Origin: Syntrophaceae bacterium UBA5744
GTDB taxonomy: Bacteria > Desulfobacterota > Syntrophia > Syntrophales > UBA2192
Length of the DNA stretch: 22,478 nucleotides
NCBI GenBank assembly: GCA_002419215.1
Contig: DIFQ01000036.1
Span: 1-22,478 of the forward strand
Reading direction: 5' to 3'
Shown: in pieces, positions 7,157 through 13,933 of the stretch
How the letters are laid out: every line of letters begins with the position of its first letter
Position numbering within the stretch: the first letter of the stretch is position 1
Program-made: the position numbers and the translations under genes
The notes under the pieces: model-generated
Told to the model about the DNA's origin: nothing
The model's database searches: none
What the model saw: only the letters and a program-made list of their open reading frames with translations

Positions 7157-7573
7157 ATGGCAACGGTGAAAATCAAGCGCTACAAGACGATGTTGAATCA
7201 CCGGATCGAGGAAATCCTGAAAGCAAACGGAAGGCCCCTGTTCCCCACGGAGAACCTCAACGGGTTGCTCCCGGACATGTACGATCTTGCCTCTTTCGAG
7301 TCCGAGCGGCTATACGAATATGCACTGAAGGACAGGGAAAGAAGATCAGTCATGGAGTTGATCTGCGCTCTCAAACGGATCGATGAAGGCGTCTACGGAA
7401 TTTGCGAGGATTGCGGTAAGCCCATATCCGAGAAGAGGCTTCTGGTTGCGCCTGCGGCCAAGCAGTGTATCGAATGCAAAGCCGAGTCAGAGAAGCGGGA
7501 GCGCGTAGAGAAGATCAGACGAACCCACTCTCAATACGGCATTCAGCTCGGGGAGCCCCCGGGAGGGAATTGA
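7157..7573 (+). CDS. DksA/TraR-family zinc-finger transcription regulator
   Basis: This 138-residue protein binds the RNA polymerase secondary channel in characterised relatives and modulates promoters, often together with ppGpp. It has an N-terminal coiled coil, then PDMYDLASFESER with the D-x-x-D-x-A pattern (D40, D43, A45) corresponding to the functional tip of DksA, then a four-cysteine zinc finger (C83, C86, C104, C107: GICEDCGKPI ... KQCIECK). It is a little shorter than E. coli DksA at the N-terminus. It stands alone, with its own extended -10 promoter and a strong terminator at 7639-7672. The intact tip argues for DksA-like activity rather than a short phage TraR. Confidence 0.92.
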   Translation: MATVKIKRYKTMLNHRIEEILKANGRPLFPTENLNGLLPDMYDLASFESERLYEYALKDRERRSVMELICALKRIDEGVYGICEDCGKPISEKRLLVAPAAKQCIECKAESEKRERVEKIRRTHSQYGIQLGEPPGGN

Positions 7574-7638
7574 GAACAAAAAGACCCGTAACAGGGCTGA
7601 CAACAATACATCCAACTCCCATCTCCTTTCATCTTCTG

Positions 7639-7672
7639 CAGGAAGGCCCCCTTTTCGGGGGCCTTCCTGTTT
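7639..7672 (+). terminator. Terminator of the DksA-like gene
   Basis: A perfect 13-bp GC-rich stem, CAGGAAGGCCCCC (7639-7651) with GGGGGCCTTCCTG (7657-7669), has a five-base loop and is followed by TTTC. The T-run is short but the stem is very stable. It may work in both directions. Confidence 0.8.
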
Positions 7673-7893
7673 CAAGGTGGCAATATTTTCGCAGTAATTG
7701 GTTGAGAAAATCCCCCTTTGCCGCCCTGTCCGCTTCGCGGGGCAGCCCGGCAAGGAACGAACCATACATGGTTGCACACCCTGATCGGGATGCGCCCCCG
7801 GTGTCAAAAGGAAGGCCGGGGAGGATTTGTCATTCTTCACTCAGACACTTAGACACTCAGACACTTTCTTCACCGGTCACTGCCGCGAAGCGG
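7673..7893. repeat. Gene-free stretch with AAATCCCCCT module and CACTCAGACACTT repeat
   Basis: From the terminator to the end of the DUF554 gene no gene is supported. An AAATCCCCCT module near 7708 is followed by CGCTTCGCGG near 7732, the same two parts found before gspI and gspJ. At 7838-7866 CACTCAGA / CACTTAGA repeats with an 8-bp period, then TTCACC leads into the 3' end of the minus-strand gene. A near copy of this junction occurs at 9664-9690. Confidence 0.65.
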
Positions 7894-8568
7894 CTAGACG
7901 TACAGCGCCGCTATGGCCGCATAGACCAGGGCAGGGACGAGATTGCCCACGCGGATCTGCTTGATCTCGAGGATGTTGATGCCGATCCCCAGGATGAGAA
8001 GGCCGCCCGTGGCGGTTACGGACTCGATCACCCCGGGATTCTGCAGGAAAATGAGTTGTGAAGCAAGCAGGGTGATTGCCCCCTGGACCGCGAAAACCGA
8101 AAGGGCGGAGAAGGCAACCCCCAGCCCCAGCGACGAAGCAAAGGCAATGGACGCCACCCCGTCGAGCAGGGATTTGACATAGAGAATGCTCGGGTCGCCC
8201 ACCGTTCCGTCCCGGATGGAACCGACAATCACCATGGCTCCCGTACAGTACAGCACGGAAGCCGTGACGAAACCCTGGACGAAGGTGGATGATTCTGAAC
8301 GGAAGCGCCGTTTCAGCCACTCCCCGATTGCGGCGATGCGCCCTTCGATATCCAGGAGCTCCCCGGTGACGGCGCCGAGCAGGATGGACCCGATGGCAAG
8401 CAGCGGCCGTGTGCCCGACAGGGCCATCTGGAGGCCGATCAGGATCACCGAAAGCCCGAGGGCCTGCATCACGATGGTCTTGATCCGGTCGGGCAGCCGC
8501 TTTCCGATCATCACGCCCAGGAGGCTCCCCGCCACCACGGCGCCCGTGTTCACGAATGTCCCGGTCAC
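7894..8568 (-). CDS. DUF554 family membrane protein (YqgA/YdfK-like)
   Basis: The product (224 residues) is a polytopic inner-membrane protein of unknown function. It begins TGTFVNTGAVVAGSLLGVMIGKRLPDR and continues with GLSVILIGLQMAL, ASVLYCTGAMVIVGSI and GGLLILGIGINILEIKQIRVGN, all typical of DUF554. About six or seven hydrophobic segments are visible. The start is a GTG (complement of 8566-8568) because AAGGAG lies seven bases upstream on that strand and family proteins begin here; the longer frame back to 8676 is non-homologous. It is convergent with the DksA-like gene and stands alone. Confidence 0.9.
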   Translation of the reverse strand: MTGTFVNTGAVVAGSLLGVMIGKRLPDRIKTIVMQALGLSVILIGLQMALSGTRPLLAIGSILLGAVTGELLDIEGRIAAIGEWLKRRFRSESSTFVQGFVTASVLYCTGAMVIVGSIRDGTVGDPSILYVKSLLDGVASIAFASSLGLGVAFSALSVFAVQGAITLLASQLIFLQNPGVIESVTATGGLLILGIGINILEIKQIRVGNLVPALVYAAIAALYV

Positions 8569-8662
8569 ATCACCGCTCCTTGACTTGGCATGCTGATCCG
8601 TGTCTATACCATTACCCCCGCCCATCAGGCAATGATTGCCTTTGGTTGCAGTGAAGGGTAAC

Positions 8663-8756
8663 GGGTTCAGGGTCAAGGGTCCAGGGTTTTGAAATCAAGA
8701 AATCCCCCTCAACCCCTATACCCTATACCCTATACCCTGTACCCTGTACCCTGCGC
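8663..8756. repeat. Compound repeat: GGGTNCA arm, AAATCCCCCT module, CCCTATA/CCCTGTA tandem
   Basis: GGGTTCAGGGTCAAGGGTCC (8663-8682) is followed by AAATCCCCCTC (about 8699-8710), then by CCCTATA and CCCTGTA units at a 7-bp period (8712-8753), then GCGCGACG. The second tandem is the reverse sense of the first arm. The parts and their order match the elements at 39-113 and 13144-13258. Confidence 0.85.
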
Positions 8757-8834
8757 GACGCCACTCCGCCATTGACACCCCGGGGCCCGGGCTGATAACT
8801 AGTAGCGAAACGAAGGATGATGGGGGGAGCGCCG

Positions 8835-9272
8835 GTGCACACGTTTTTATTCCAGGAAGGCCTCTGGACGGCTAAAGGCGAATACGTTGACGAGGCGATG
8901 AACCGGGCTTCCCTCGAAGGGGAAACGAGGGTCACCCACAGCCCCGATGTCTGGCTCAACAAGGGTCGCATGACCCTCCGCCTGGACGGAAAGAAAGTGG
9001 AGATTGAAAACCTCTACAGGATCGTCCCTTTCGCCGAAGGGTCCGATTTCACGACCTGGGAATCGGCAAACCCGGCCCTCGGGACGCTTCGAGGGCATTT
9101 TATCGTCATCGGCGACGCCATCCTGTCTTCCTGCACATCCACGGACGCCCGTTACACGGGCACGGAATTCCTGCTGCAGGAATCGTCAGACCGCTATATC
9201 AACCGGGGCACCCTGTTCTCCACGAGCGGCAGGATATCCTCCTGGTCGCTGATCCTGTCAAGAAAGGGGTAG
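8835..9272 (+). CDS. Uncharacterised protein, probably all-beta
   Basis: I do not recognise this gene. From GTG 8835 it encodes 145 residues starting with HTFLFQEGLWTAKGEY, rich in alternating hydrophobic and polar residues and in glycine and tryptophan. FTTWESANPALGTLRGHFIVI and the late GRISSWSLILSRKG give it the look of a small calycin-like beta-barrel; that fold is inference. GGAG (8826-8829) sits five bases before GTG 8835. ATG codons at 8817 and 8820 are alternatives but have a ribosome site touching or almost touching them. There is no signal peptide or membrane segment. Only two bases separate its stop from the next start, so the two genes are very likely translated from one mRNA. Confidence 0.7.
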   Translation: MHTFLFQEGLWTAKGEYVDEAMNRASLEGETRVTHSPDVWLNKGRMTLRLDGKKVEIENLYRIVPFAEGSDFTTWESANPALGTLRGHFIVIGDAILSSCTSTDARYTGTEFLLQESSDRYINRGTLFSTSGRISSWSLILSRKG

Positions 9273-9274
9273 AA

Positions 9275-9586
9275 ATGTCCGGGGCAGGCACCGCGAAAAA
9301 GATTGAATCATTGAGAAAACTGAGGCTCTCGGCCACGATGCTCGAGGTGGGGTTCAAAAGCGAGAATCTCGGCGAAATCATCCAGTGCCAGATCGAACTC
9401 GAGGAGCTGGCGGCCAGGCTCCGGGCCGAACAGGGGGATCTCGTCACGCCGGAGCAATGCGAAGCTGCAAAAGAAAGCCTGGAGGCCTTTGTCGCCCTCG
9501 TGGACCAGGCCATGGAGAAGGCCGCCCACAACGAAGGCATCACACCCGGCCAGGCCAGGCCGAAACCGACCACGCTTGGGAAGTGA
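9275..9586 (+). CDS. Uncharacterised small alpha-helical protein
   Basis: The product (103 residues) is not recognised. It is mainly charged helix (KKIESLRKLRLSATMLEV, then IELEELAARLRAEQ and AKESLEAFVALVDQAMEKAA), with a proline-containing tail. No cysteine cluster, membrane segment or known motif is present. AAAGGGG lies five bases before the ATG, and the start is two bases after the previous stop, which marks a two-gene unit. Its own stop codon (9584-9586) lies inside the first unit of the AAGTG repeat. Confidence 0.65.
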   Translation: MSGAGTAKKIESLRKLRLSATMLEVGFKSENLGEIIQCQIELEELAARLRAEQGDLVTPEQCEAAKESLEAFVALVDQAMEKAAHNEGITPGQARPKPTTLGK

Positions 9587-9681
9587 ATGAGTGTATAAGT
9601 GTAGAAGTGTCTAAGTGAACAAATTAAAAGCAACGATCTCTCTTCACTCAAACACTCAGACACTTTGGCACTCAGACACTT
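9581..9681. repeat. Paired 8-bp-period repeat arms (AAGTGTCT / CACTCAGA)
   Basis: AAGTGAATGAGTGTATAAGTG and further AAGTG units run over 9581-9617. The opposite sense, CACTCAAACACTCAGACACT and on, runs over 9645-9681 and ends in a T-run. The arms lie exactly between two convergent genes and could fold into a long imperfect hairpin able to end transcription from either side. Confidence 0.8.
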
Positions 9682-9684
9682 TTT

Positions 9685-10305
9685 TCACCAGCCATATTGC
9701 CGCGAGCTAAACACCTCCCCGCTCGAGAAGGTTCCCGCCATCCGTTGAAGCACCGTCACATTGCGATCGAACATGTCGGGCTCGGAAAATAGATAGAATG
9801 TGACATAGCGGGTTTCCCCGTTGAGCGGATAGTAATAGCCCATGGAGGTGTGCTTGATGCCTTCGAGCGGCCTGCTTCCCGAACGTTCCTGCCATTGCAG
9901 TCCCGAAGCGTCCCAGTGGCCCAGACGATAGGAGCCCCTGCTTTCGGGAAAATTCCGGACGAGCCGGGACCAGTCCACATCCAGGACGGGTTCAATCATT
10001 TCCGTGAGCCGTTCCTGCAATGTAAGGGCGCTTTCGTAGGAAAGGTAAAGCGTCCCGCCCCGGACCGCGATGAGCCCGCGGGTCTGCGGGTTGTGCAGAA
10101 GCAGCAGGACCCGCTCGGGGGCCTCGGTCACGAGATAGGCGGAAAAGCTTTCCGGGACGGTCTTCGTCATGACCCATCCGTCATCGGGCAGTCGGACGAT
10201 AAACCCGTACCGGTAGTCCTGGTATTCGCCCTGATCGATGGTGGGCGGCAATGAGGCGCATCCGGTCACCAGGACGAATAGCGCAGCGAGAAAATGTTTC
10301 CCCAC
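9685..10305 (-). CDS. Putative lipoprotein of unknown function
   Basis: From a GTG (complement of 10303-10305) preceded by GGGGAGGG, the protein has 206 residues. A short signal, MGKHFLAALFVLVTGC, ends in a lipobox (LVTGC) with the lipidated cysteine at residue 16, so a membrane-anchored location is likely. The mature part has a pattern (YRYGFIVRLPDDGW, SYESALTLQERLTEMIEPVL, GETRYVTFYLFSEPDMFDRN) suggesting a soluble mixed alpha/beta domain, but no family is recognised. It is divergent from gspF across 278 bp and convergent with the small helical gene. A link to secretion is only positional. Confidence 0.75.
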   Translation of the reverse strand: MGKHFLAALFVLVTGCASLPPTIDQGEYQDYRYGFIVRLPDDGWVMTKTVPESFSAYLVTEAPERVLLLLHNPQTRGLIAVRGGTLYLSYESALTLQERLTEMIEPVLDVDWSRLVRNFPESRGSYRLGHWDASGLQWQERSGSRPLEGIKHTSMGYYYPLNGETRYVTFYLFSEPDMFDRNVTVLQRMAGTFSSGEVFSSRQYGW

Positions 10306-10554
10306 GTTCCCTCCCCAGATTGAAGTGCAGCGGTGCGGATGAACGCGCATCGCGCTGCATGATAAGCGCTCGAGATAACTGGCAAAAAGTTAATACGTGC
10401 CGATTCAGGCTCCCGGCGCCCTCATGCAAGGGATTTCCATGCAAATTCCATGACTAAGAAGCGGGAAAAGGCACTTGGTCCTCTCGAGGGTGCAACGGGT
10501 GCGTCGGTTGCATTCCCCCCTTTCCTGTGTTAAACGAATAATAATGTTCGCAAT
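10306..10554. other. Divergent intergenic region between lipoprotein gene and gspF
   Basis: No gene is supported here. The stretch contains a GCAGCG-rich start, an AT-richer centre (GGCAAAAAGTTAATACG near 10382-10397), and another at 10528-10545 (GTTAAACGAATAATAATG). It must hold the promoter of the lipoprotein gene on the minus strand, but I see no clear -35/-10 pair. The -24/-12 match for gspF follows at 10555. Confidence 0.4.
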
Positions 10555-10570
10555 TGGCAAAATGTTTGCA
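10555..10570 (+). promoter_or_regulatory. Candidate sigma-54 (-24/-12) promoter of the T2SS operon
   Basis: TGGCAAAATGTTTGCA matches the sigma-54 pattern TGGCAC-N5-TTGCA with the invariant GG (10556-10557) and GC (10568-10569) exactly ten bases apart. Transcription would start about 12 bases after the GC, near 10581, only three bases before the gspF ATG. Confidence 0.45.
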
Positions 10571-10583
10571 GGTTAGCGCGGTT

Positions 10584-11810
10584 ATGCCGGTTTACGAGTA
10601 CACGGCCCTCAACGACAAGGGCAAGAAGCTCAAGGGGATCATCGACGCCCAGAGCACGGGTGCGGCCAGGCAAAAGCTGCGCGAGAGCAATATCTACCTG
10701 ACCGATCTGCAGGAGGCCTCCGGGGAGAAGAAGAGCAGCCCCCTGAGGCAGCCCCTGGGAGGCCTGTTCCGGAAGGTGGGGTCCCGCGAGTTGACGGTCA
10801 TGACGAGACAGATGGCAACGCTGCTGGGTGCCGGGCTGCCCCTGGTCCAGTCGCTCACGACCCTGATCAACCAGACATCGCACCCCCAGCTCAAGACGAT
10901 CCTCGCCCAGATCAGGGAGGAGGTCAACGAAGGCAGCAGCTTCTCGCACACCTTGACCCGCTACCCCGAGGTCTTTCCGGCTTTCTACCTGAACATGGTC
11001 CGGGCGGGGGAGGCCTCCGGCACGCTCCATCTCGTGCTCGAACGGCTCGCCGATTTCAACGAGAAGCAGCAGGCCCTGAAAGGCCGTGTCCGGGCGGCGC
11101 TTGCCTACCCGCTGTTCATGTTCCTCATCGGAAGCGGAGTGCTGTTCTTCCTGGTCACCTTCGTTGTGCCCAACGTGACAAGGATCTTCGACGAGATGCA
11201 CCAGGCGTTGCCGCTCATCACGATCATTCTCATCGGCGTGAGCCGCTTTCTGGAAACCTTCTGGTGGGTCATCGTCGCCGGGCTCATCGGCGCGTTTGTG
11301 GCCCTGAAGTACTTCCTGTCGAAAACACAGAAAGGCCGGGTGCTGCTGGACCGGATCCTGCTTGCGCTCCCGGTCGTGGGCCCGATTAACCGAAAGATGG
11401 CCGTTGCACGATTCAGCCGGACGCTGGGGACGCTCCTGGAGAGCGGTGTCCCCCTGCTTGCCTCCCTGGAAATCGTCCGGAACATCGTGGGAAACTCCCT
11501 CATCAGCGATGCCATCCAGCAGGCCGGCAACGACGTGCGCGAGGGCCAGAGCCTCTCCGCACCGCTTGCCCGCAGCGGTCTCTTCCCGGCGATCTCCGTC
11601 GAGATGATTTCCGTGGGCGAGCAGAGCGGGAACCTGGAGCCCATGCTCTACCGCATCGCCGAGGCCTACGAGAAGGAAGTGGAGTCGGGCATCACAGTGC
11701 TCACCTCGCTTTTGGAGCCGATCATGATCCTCGTCATGGGTCTGGCTGTCGGCTTCATCGTCGTGTCGATCCTTCTGCCCATATTCGAAATGAATCAGCT
11801 TGTACGATAA
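10584..11810 (+). CDS. gspF: Type II secretion inner-membrane platform protein GspF
   Basis: The product (408 residues) is the polytopic platform protein that couples the GspE ATPase to pseudopilus assembly. The N-terminus MPVYEYTALNDKGKKLKGII is typical. Two T2SSF domains are present, marked by LTVMTRQMATLLGAGLPLVQSL and SRTLGTLLESGVPLLASLEIV. Membrane segments lie near residues 174-198, 211-245 and 374-400, the last ending in LLPIFEMNQLV. Length is normal. The start is set by homology. The upstream bases carry no good Shine-Dalgarno site, which fits a very short leader. It opens the operon; the ATPase gene gspE that usually precedes it is not there. Confidence 0.96.
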   Translation: MPVYEYTALNDKGKKLKGIIDAQSTGAARQKLRESNIYLTDLQEASGEKKSSPLRQPLGGLFRKVGSRELTVMTRQMATLLGAGLPLVQSLTTLINQTSHPQLKTILAQIREEVNEGSSFSHTLTRYPEVFPAFYLNMVRAGEASGTLHLVLERLADFNEKQQALKGRVRAALAYPLFMFLIGSGVLFFLVTFVVPNVTRIFDEMHQALPLITIILIGVSRFLETFWWVIVAGLIGAFVALKYFLSKTQKGRVLLDRILLALPVVGPINRKMAVARFSRTLGTLLESGVPLLASLEIVRNIVGNSLISDAIQQAGNDVREGQSLSAPLARSGLFPAISVEMISVGEQSGNLEPMLYRIAEAYEKEVESGITVLTSLLEPIMILVMGLAVGFIVVSILLPIFEMNQLVR

Positions 11811-11840
11811 ACCCGACCGGACGGAAAAGGCGGTGGCATC

Positions 11841-12308
11841 ATGAAGCAACAGTTGATCTCCCTGAAGAATCAAATGCGGCGGGCCAGCCGGGGTTTCACC
11901 CTGATCGAGCTCATGGTCGTCATCGTCATCCTGGGCATCCTCGCCGGCTTGATCATCCCGCGGATCATGGGGCGCCCCGACGAGGCGCGTCAGACCAAAG
12001 CCCGCATCCAGATCGAGGGAATCGAGACGGCGCTCAAGCTGTATCGTCTCGACAACGGCTTCTACCCCACGACCGAGCAGGGGCTCAGGGCCCTCGTGGA
12101 AGCGCCCGGCATCCCCCCCGTGCCGCGGAACTGGCGCGAAGGCGGCTACCTGGAAAAGGGCAAATTGATCAAGGACCCCTGGGGGAACGATTTCGCCTAT
12201 CTCTGCCCGGGCGCCAACGGCGAGTTCGACCTGATGTCCTACGGCGCCGACGGGCAGCCGGGCGGCGACGGGAAAAACAAGGACATCAACAATTGGTCGC
12301 AGGACTAG
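11841..12308 (+). CDS. gspG: Major pseudopilin GspG
   Basis: The product (155 residues) builds the T2SS pseudopilus. A basic 18-residue leader ends in SRG, cut before FTLIELMVVIVILGILAGL (Phe19 of the precursor), with the conserved Glu23 at +5. The C-terminal calcium-binding region is present: LIKDPWGNDFAYLCPG and FDLMSYGADGQPGGDG. The family motif FYPTTEQGLRALVEAP is clear. It follows gspF by 30 bp and is the best-conserved pseudopilin in the set. Processing by a GspO/PilD peptidase is expected; that gene is not in the window. Confidence 0.97.
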   Translation: MKQQLISLKNQMRRASRGFTLIELMVVIVILGILAGLIIPRIMGRPDEARQTKARIQIEGIETALKLYRLDNGFYPTTEQGLRALVEAPGIPPVPRNWREGGYLEKGKLIKDPWGNDFAYLCPGANGEFDLMSYGADGQPGGDGKNKDINNWSQD

Positions 12309-12374
12309 GCTGGACTTTAGCCGAAGGCGCGCCTGGTCGGGTGCCTTGCGGTCGCCTTCCGACATCATGCCTGT

Positions 12375-12480
12375 GAAGATCGGAAGATCGGAAGTGAGGA
12401 AGATCGGATAAGTCAAAAAGAATAATCCTGCATCCACTCCGCTCTTCTGCTCTTCCGCGCTTCCTGACTTCCTATTCTTA
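12375..12480. repeat. Paired 8-bp-period repeat arms (GATCGGAA / CTCTTCCG) between gspG and gspH
   Basis: GATCGGAA units run over 12375-12412 (GAAGATCGGAAGATCGGAAG and onward) and an opposed, more degenerate set (CTCTTCTGCTCTTCCGCG and onward) runs over 12442-12480. They fill most of the 187-bp gap and end at the gspH ribosome site. Confidence 0.75.
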
Positions 12481-12495
12481 GGAGGGCCTGCGCAG

Positions 12496-13074
12496 ATGAT
12501 GGTCCGGCAGGGCAAGAATTCGAAAAACATGAGAAACATTTCGTCTACGCGATCAACCGGTGAGAACGGGTACACCCTCATCGAGATCTCCGTTGTCATC
12601 GTCCTGATCGGCGTGATTCTTCTGCTGGCCATCCCGAGGGTCCAGGACACCCTGACCGGCGACCGGATGCGGTCGACCGTGCGCAACCTCTCCGGGACGG
12701 CCCGTGAACTGAAGGCGAGCGCCGTTCGCGAACAGGTTGATCACTACCTGCACCTGGACCTGGACCAGCGCCGGGTCTGGAACACGCGTGAAGACATGAC
12801 GGCGGAAAACAGGACCGTGCGGCGAAGCCAGGCACGCCCACTGCCGTCGGGTGTGAGAATTGCGGATGTCGCTCTTGCCGACGAAGGCAAGAAAAATCAG
12901 GGGGAAGTCATCATCCGGTTTTTCAGCCAGGGATACGTACAGCCCTCCGTGATCCACCTCACCGACGATGAGCGCACCATGACCCTGATCTTCCAGCCTT
13001 TCCTGAGCACCTTCGAGGTCCAGGACAAGTACGTGGATGTGTGGCAGTCGCGCGGAAGCGCGAGTGGCCAGTGA
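12496..13074 (+). CDS. gspH: Minor pseudopilin GspH
   Basis: The product (192 residues) has a 25-residue basic leader ending ENG, then YTLIEISVVIVLIGVILLLAIP with Glu30 at +5, the type III signal of a pseudopilin. The globular part (DRMRSTVRNLSGTARELKASA, then GEVIIRFFSQGYVQPSVIHL) fits the GspH/FimT family, which sits in the pseudopilus next to the GspI-J-K tip. AGGAGGG lies nine bases before the first ATG; a second ATG follows directly. Its TGA stop lies within the start of an AGTG repeat. The identity rests on position and pattern more than on strong motifs. Confidence 0.88.
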   Translation: MMVRQGKNSKNMRNISSTRSTGENGYTLIEISVVIVLIGVILLLAIPRVQDTLTGDRMRSTVRNLSGTARELKASAVREQVDHYLHLDLDQRRVWNTREDMTAENRTVRRSQARPLPSGVRIADVALADEGKKNQGEVIIRFFSQGYVQPSVIHLTDDERTMTLIFQPFLSTFEVQDKYVDVWQSRGSASGQ

Positions 13075-13110
13075 TCAGTAAATAGTGGCTAGTGTTTCGT
13101 GGCTTGTGTC
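13068..13110. repeat. AGTG-type repeat overlapping the gspH stop
   Basis: CAGTGATCAGTAAATAGTGG, CTAGTG and later TGG-CTTGTG units begin at the gspH TGA. The series is degenerate but of the same kind as the tract at 13617-13654, where the same CAGTGAT overlaps the gspI stop. Confidence 0.55.
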
Positions 13111-13114
13111 AAAA

Positions 13115-13621
13115 ATGGAAAATAAGAAAAAGCGCAAGAAATCAAATCCCCCTGTATCCCCTTTTCTCAAAGGGGGAAAAGAAGAGGGATTTCATCTTCG
13201 CCCTGTACCCTGTACCCTGTACCCTGTACCCTTCGCGAAGCGTGCCGCTTCGCGGCAGGGTTTCACCCTTCTCGAAGTGATGATCGCCATGGCCATCCTG
13301 GCGACGGTGCTTGTGACGGTGTTCCACTCCCAGTCCCAGAGCATCGCCATGGCAAACGAATCCAGGGCGATGACGACTCTGGCCCTGCTGGCCCAGAGCC
13401 GGATGGCCGAAGTGGAAGGTCAGCAGAATCTCTCGACCGGCCAGACAAGCGGGAAGTTCGGAGACGACTTTCCCGATTACTCCTGGACGGTTGGCATCAC
13501 CCAGCCGCCCGGGCCGGGATCGAGCTACCTGAGAAAAATCGAGGTCACCGTCATTCACGACTACTACCCGAAGAGGCCCTACAAGGTGATTCTCTACCGG
13601 CCCATCACTTTACAACAGTGA
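13115..13621 (+). CDS. gspI: Minor pseudopilin GspI with repeat-encoded leader
   Basis: The mature part is an ordinary GspI of 119 residues: FTLLEVMIAMAILATVLVTVF with Glu at +5, then ALLAQSRMAEVEGQQ and a beta-rich end (YYPKRPYKVILYRP). GspI, GspJ and GspK form the tip of the pseudopilus. The leader is unusual. The nearest normal start codon is ATG 13115, giving 49 residues before the cut at G49/F50, where 6-25 is usual. Most of it is encoded by the repeat element at 13144-13258: NPPVSPFLKGG, then PVPCTLYPVPFAKRAASRQ. GTG 13106 and GTG 13085 are further possible starts. No good ribosome site precedes ATG 13115, so the start is uncertain. The stop lies within the next AGTG repeat. Confidence 0.85.
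   Translation: MENKKKRKKSNPPVSPFLKGGKEEGFHLRPVPCTLYPVPFAKRAASRQGFTLLEVMIAMAILATVLVTVFHSQSQSIAMANESRAMTTLALLAQSRMAEVEGQQNLSTGQTSGKFGDDFPDYSWTVGITQPPGPGSSYLRKIEVTVIHDYYPKRPYKVILYRPITLQQ
13144..13258. repeat. Compound repeat element inside the 5' part of gspI
   Basis: In order there are AAATCCC (13144-13150) pairing with GGGATTT (13186-13192); a nested hairpin CCCCTTT/AAAGGGG (13158-13164, 13169-13175); four exact CCCTGTA units (13201-13228); and a palindrome CGCGAAGCG-TGC-CGCTTCGCG (13234-13254). The whole is open in the gspI frame and ends at the prepilin cleavage codon. Confidence 0.9.
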
Positions 13622-13654
13622 TTAGTGAATTAGTGATTAGTGACTAGTGAAGAA
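13617..13654. repeat. AGTGATT/AGTGAATT repeat overlapping the gspI stop
   Basis: AGTGATTAGTGAATTAGTGA and two further AGTGANT units run at a 7-8 bp period. The first AGTGA supplies the TGA stop codon of gspI (13619-13621). Confidence 0.75.
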
Positions 13655-13714
13655 TATAAACCAGAATAAGGTTCAAAGGTCCAAGGGTTCATGGGTTCAA
13701 GAGCCATGAGAAAG

Positions 13715-13933
13715 AGCCACAAGCCACAAGCCACAAGCCACAAGGCTTTAAATCCCCCTGTGTCCCTCTTTGGGAAATCCTTACGAATATTTCCCTCTCC
13801 CTTGAGGGGAGAGGGTCAGGGTGAGGGTGAAAAGAGGTACGGGGATCAATCCCCCTCACCTCAATCCTATCCCTCGGAGGGGATAGGAAGATTAAGGTTT
13901 GTGACGTTTATCGGGGGGAAAGAGGGGGATTTT
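13715..13933. repeat. Compound repeat element before and within the 5' end of gspJ
   Basis: GCCACAA repeats four times at a 7-bp period (13715-13745). AAATCCCCC (13750-13758) pairs at long range with GGGGGATTT (13924-13932). Between them lies a hairpin CCCTCTCCC/GGGAGAGGG (13793-13801, 13807-13815) whose 37-bp unit recurs at 20505-20541 with one mismatch, and a second block of AATCCCCCTC type near 13849. A CCTACAC tandem follows at 13936-13966. Confidence 0.85.

Noticed and set aside
12375..12412. AGATCGGAAGA resembles the start of a common sequencing adapter
   Set aside because: The match ends after 11 bases, the unit is repeated with variation at an 8-bp period, and an opposed arm lies nearby, as in the other gaps. 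Contamination is unlikely, though read mapping would settle it.
10530..12686. 718-codon minus-strand frame opposite gspF-gspG
   Set aside because: It mirrors the codon structure of the real plus-strand genes in GC-rich DNA, gives no recognisable domain, and the plus strand is fully explained.
13201..13231. CCCTGTA tandem as a CRISPR array
   Set aside because: The units are seven bases with no spacers and no cas genes are present.
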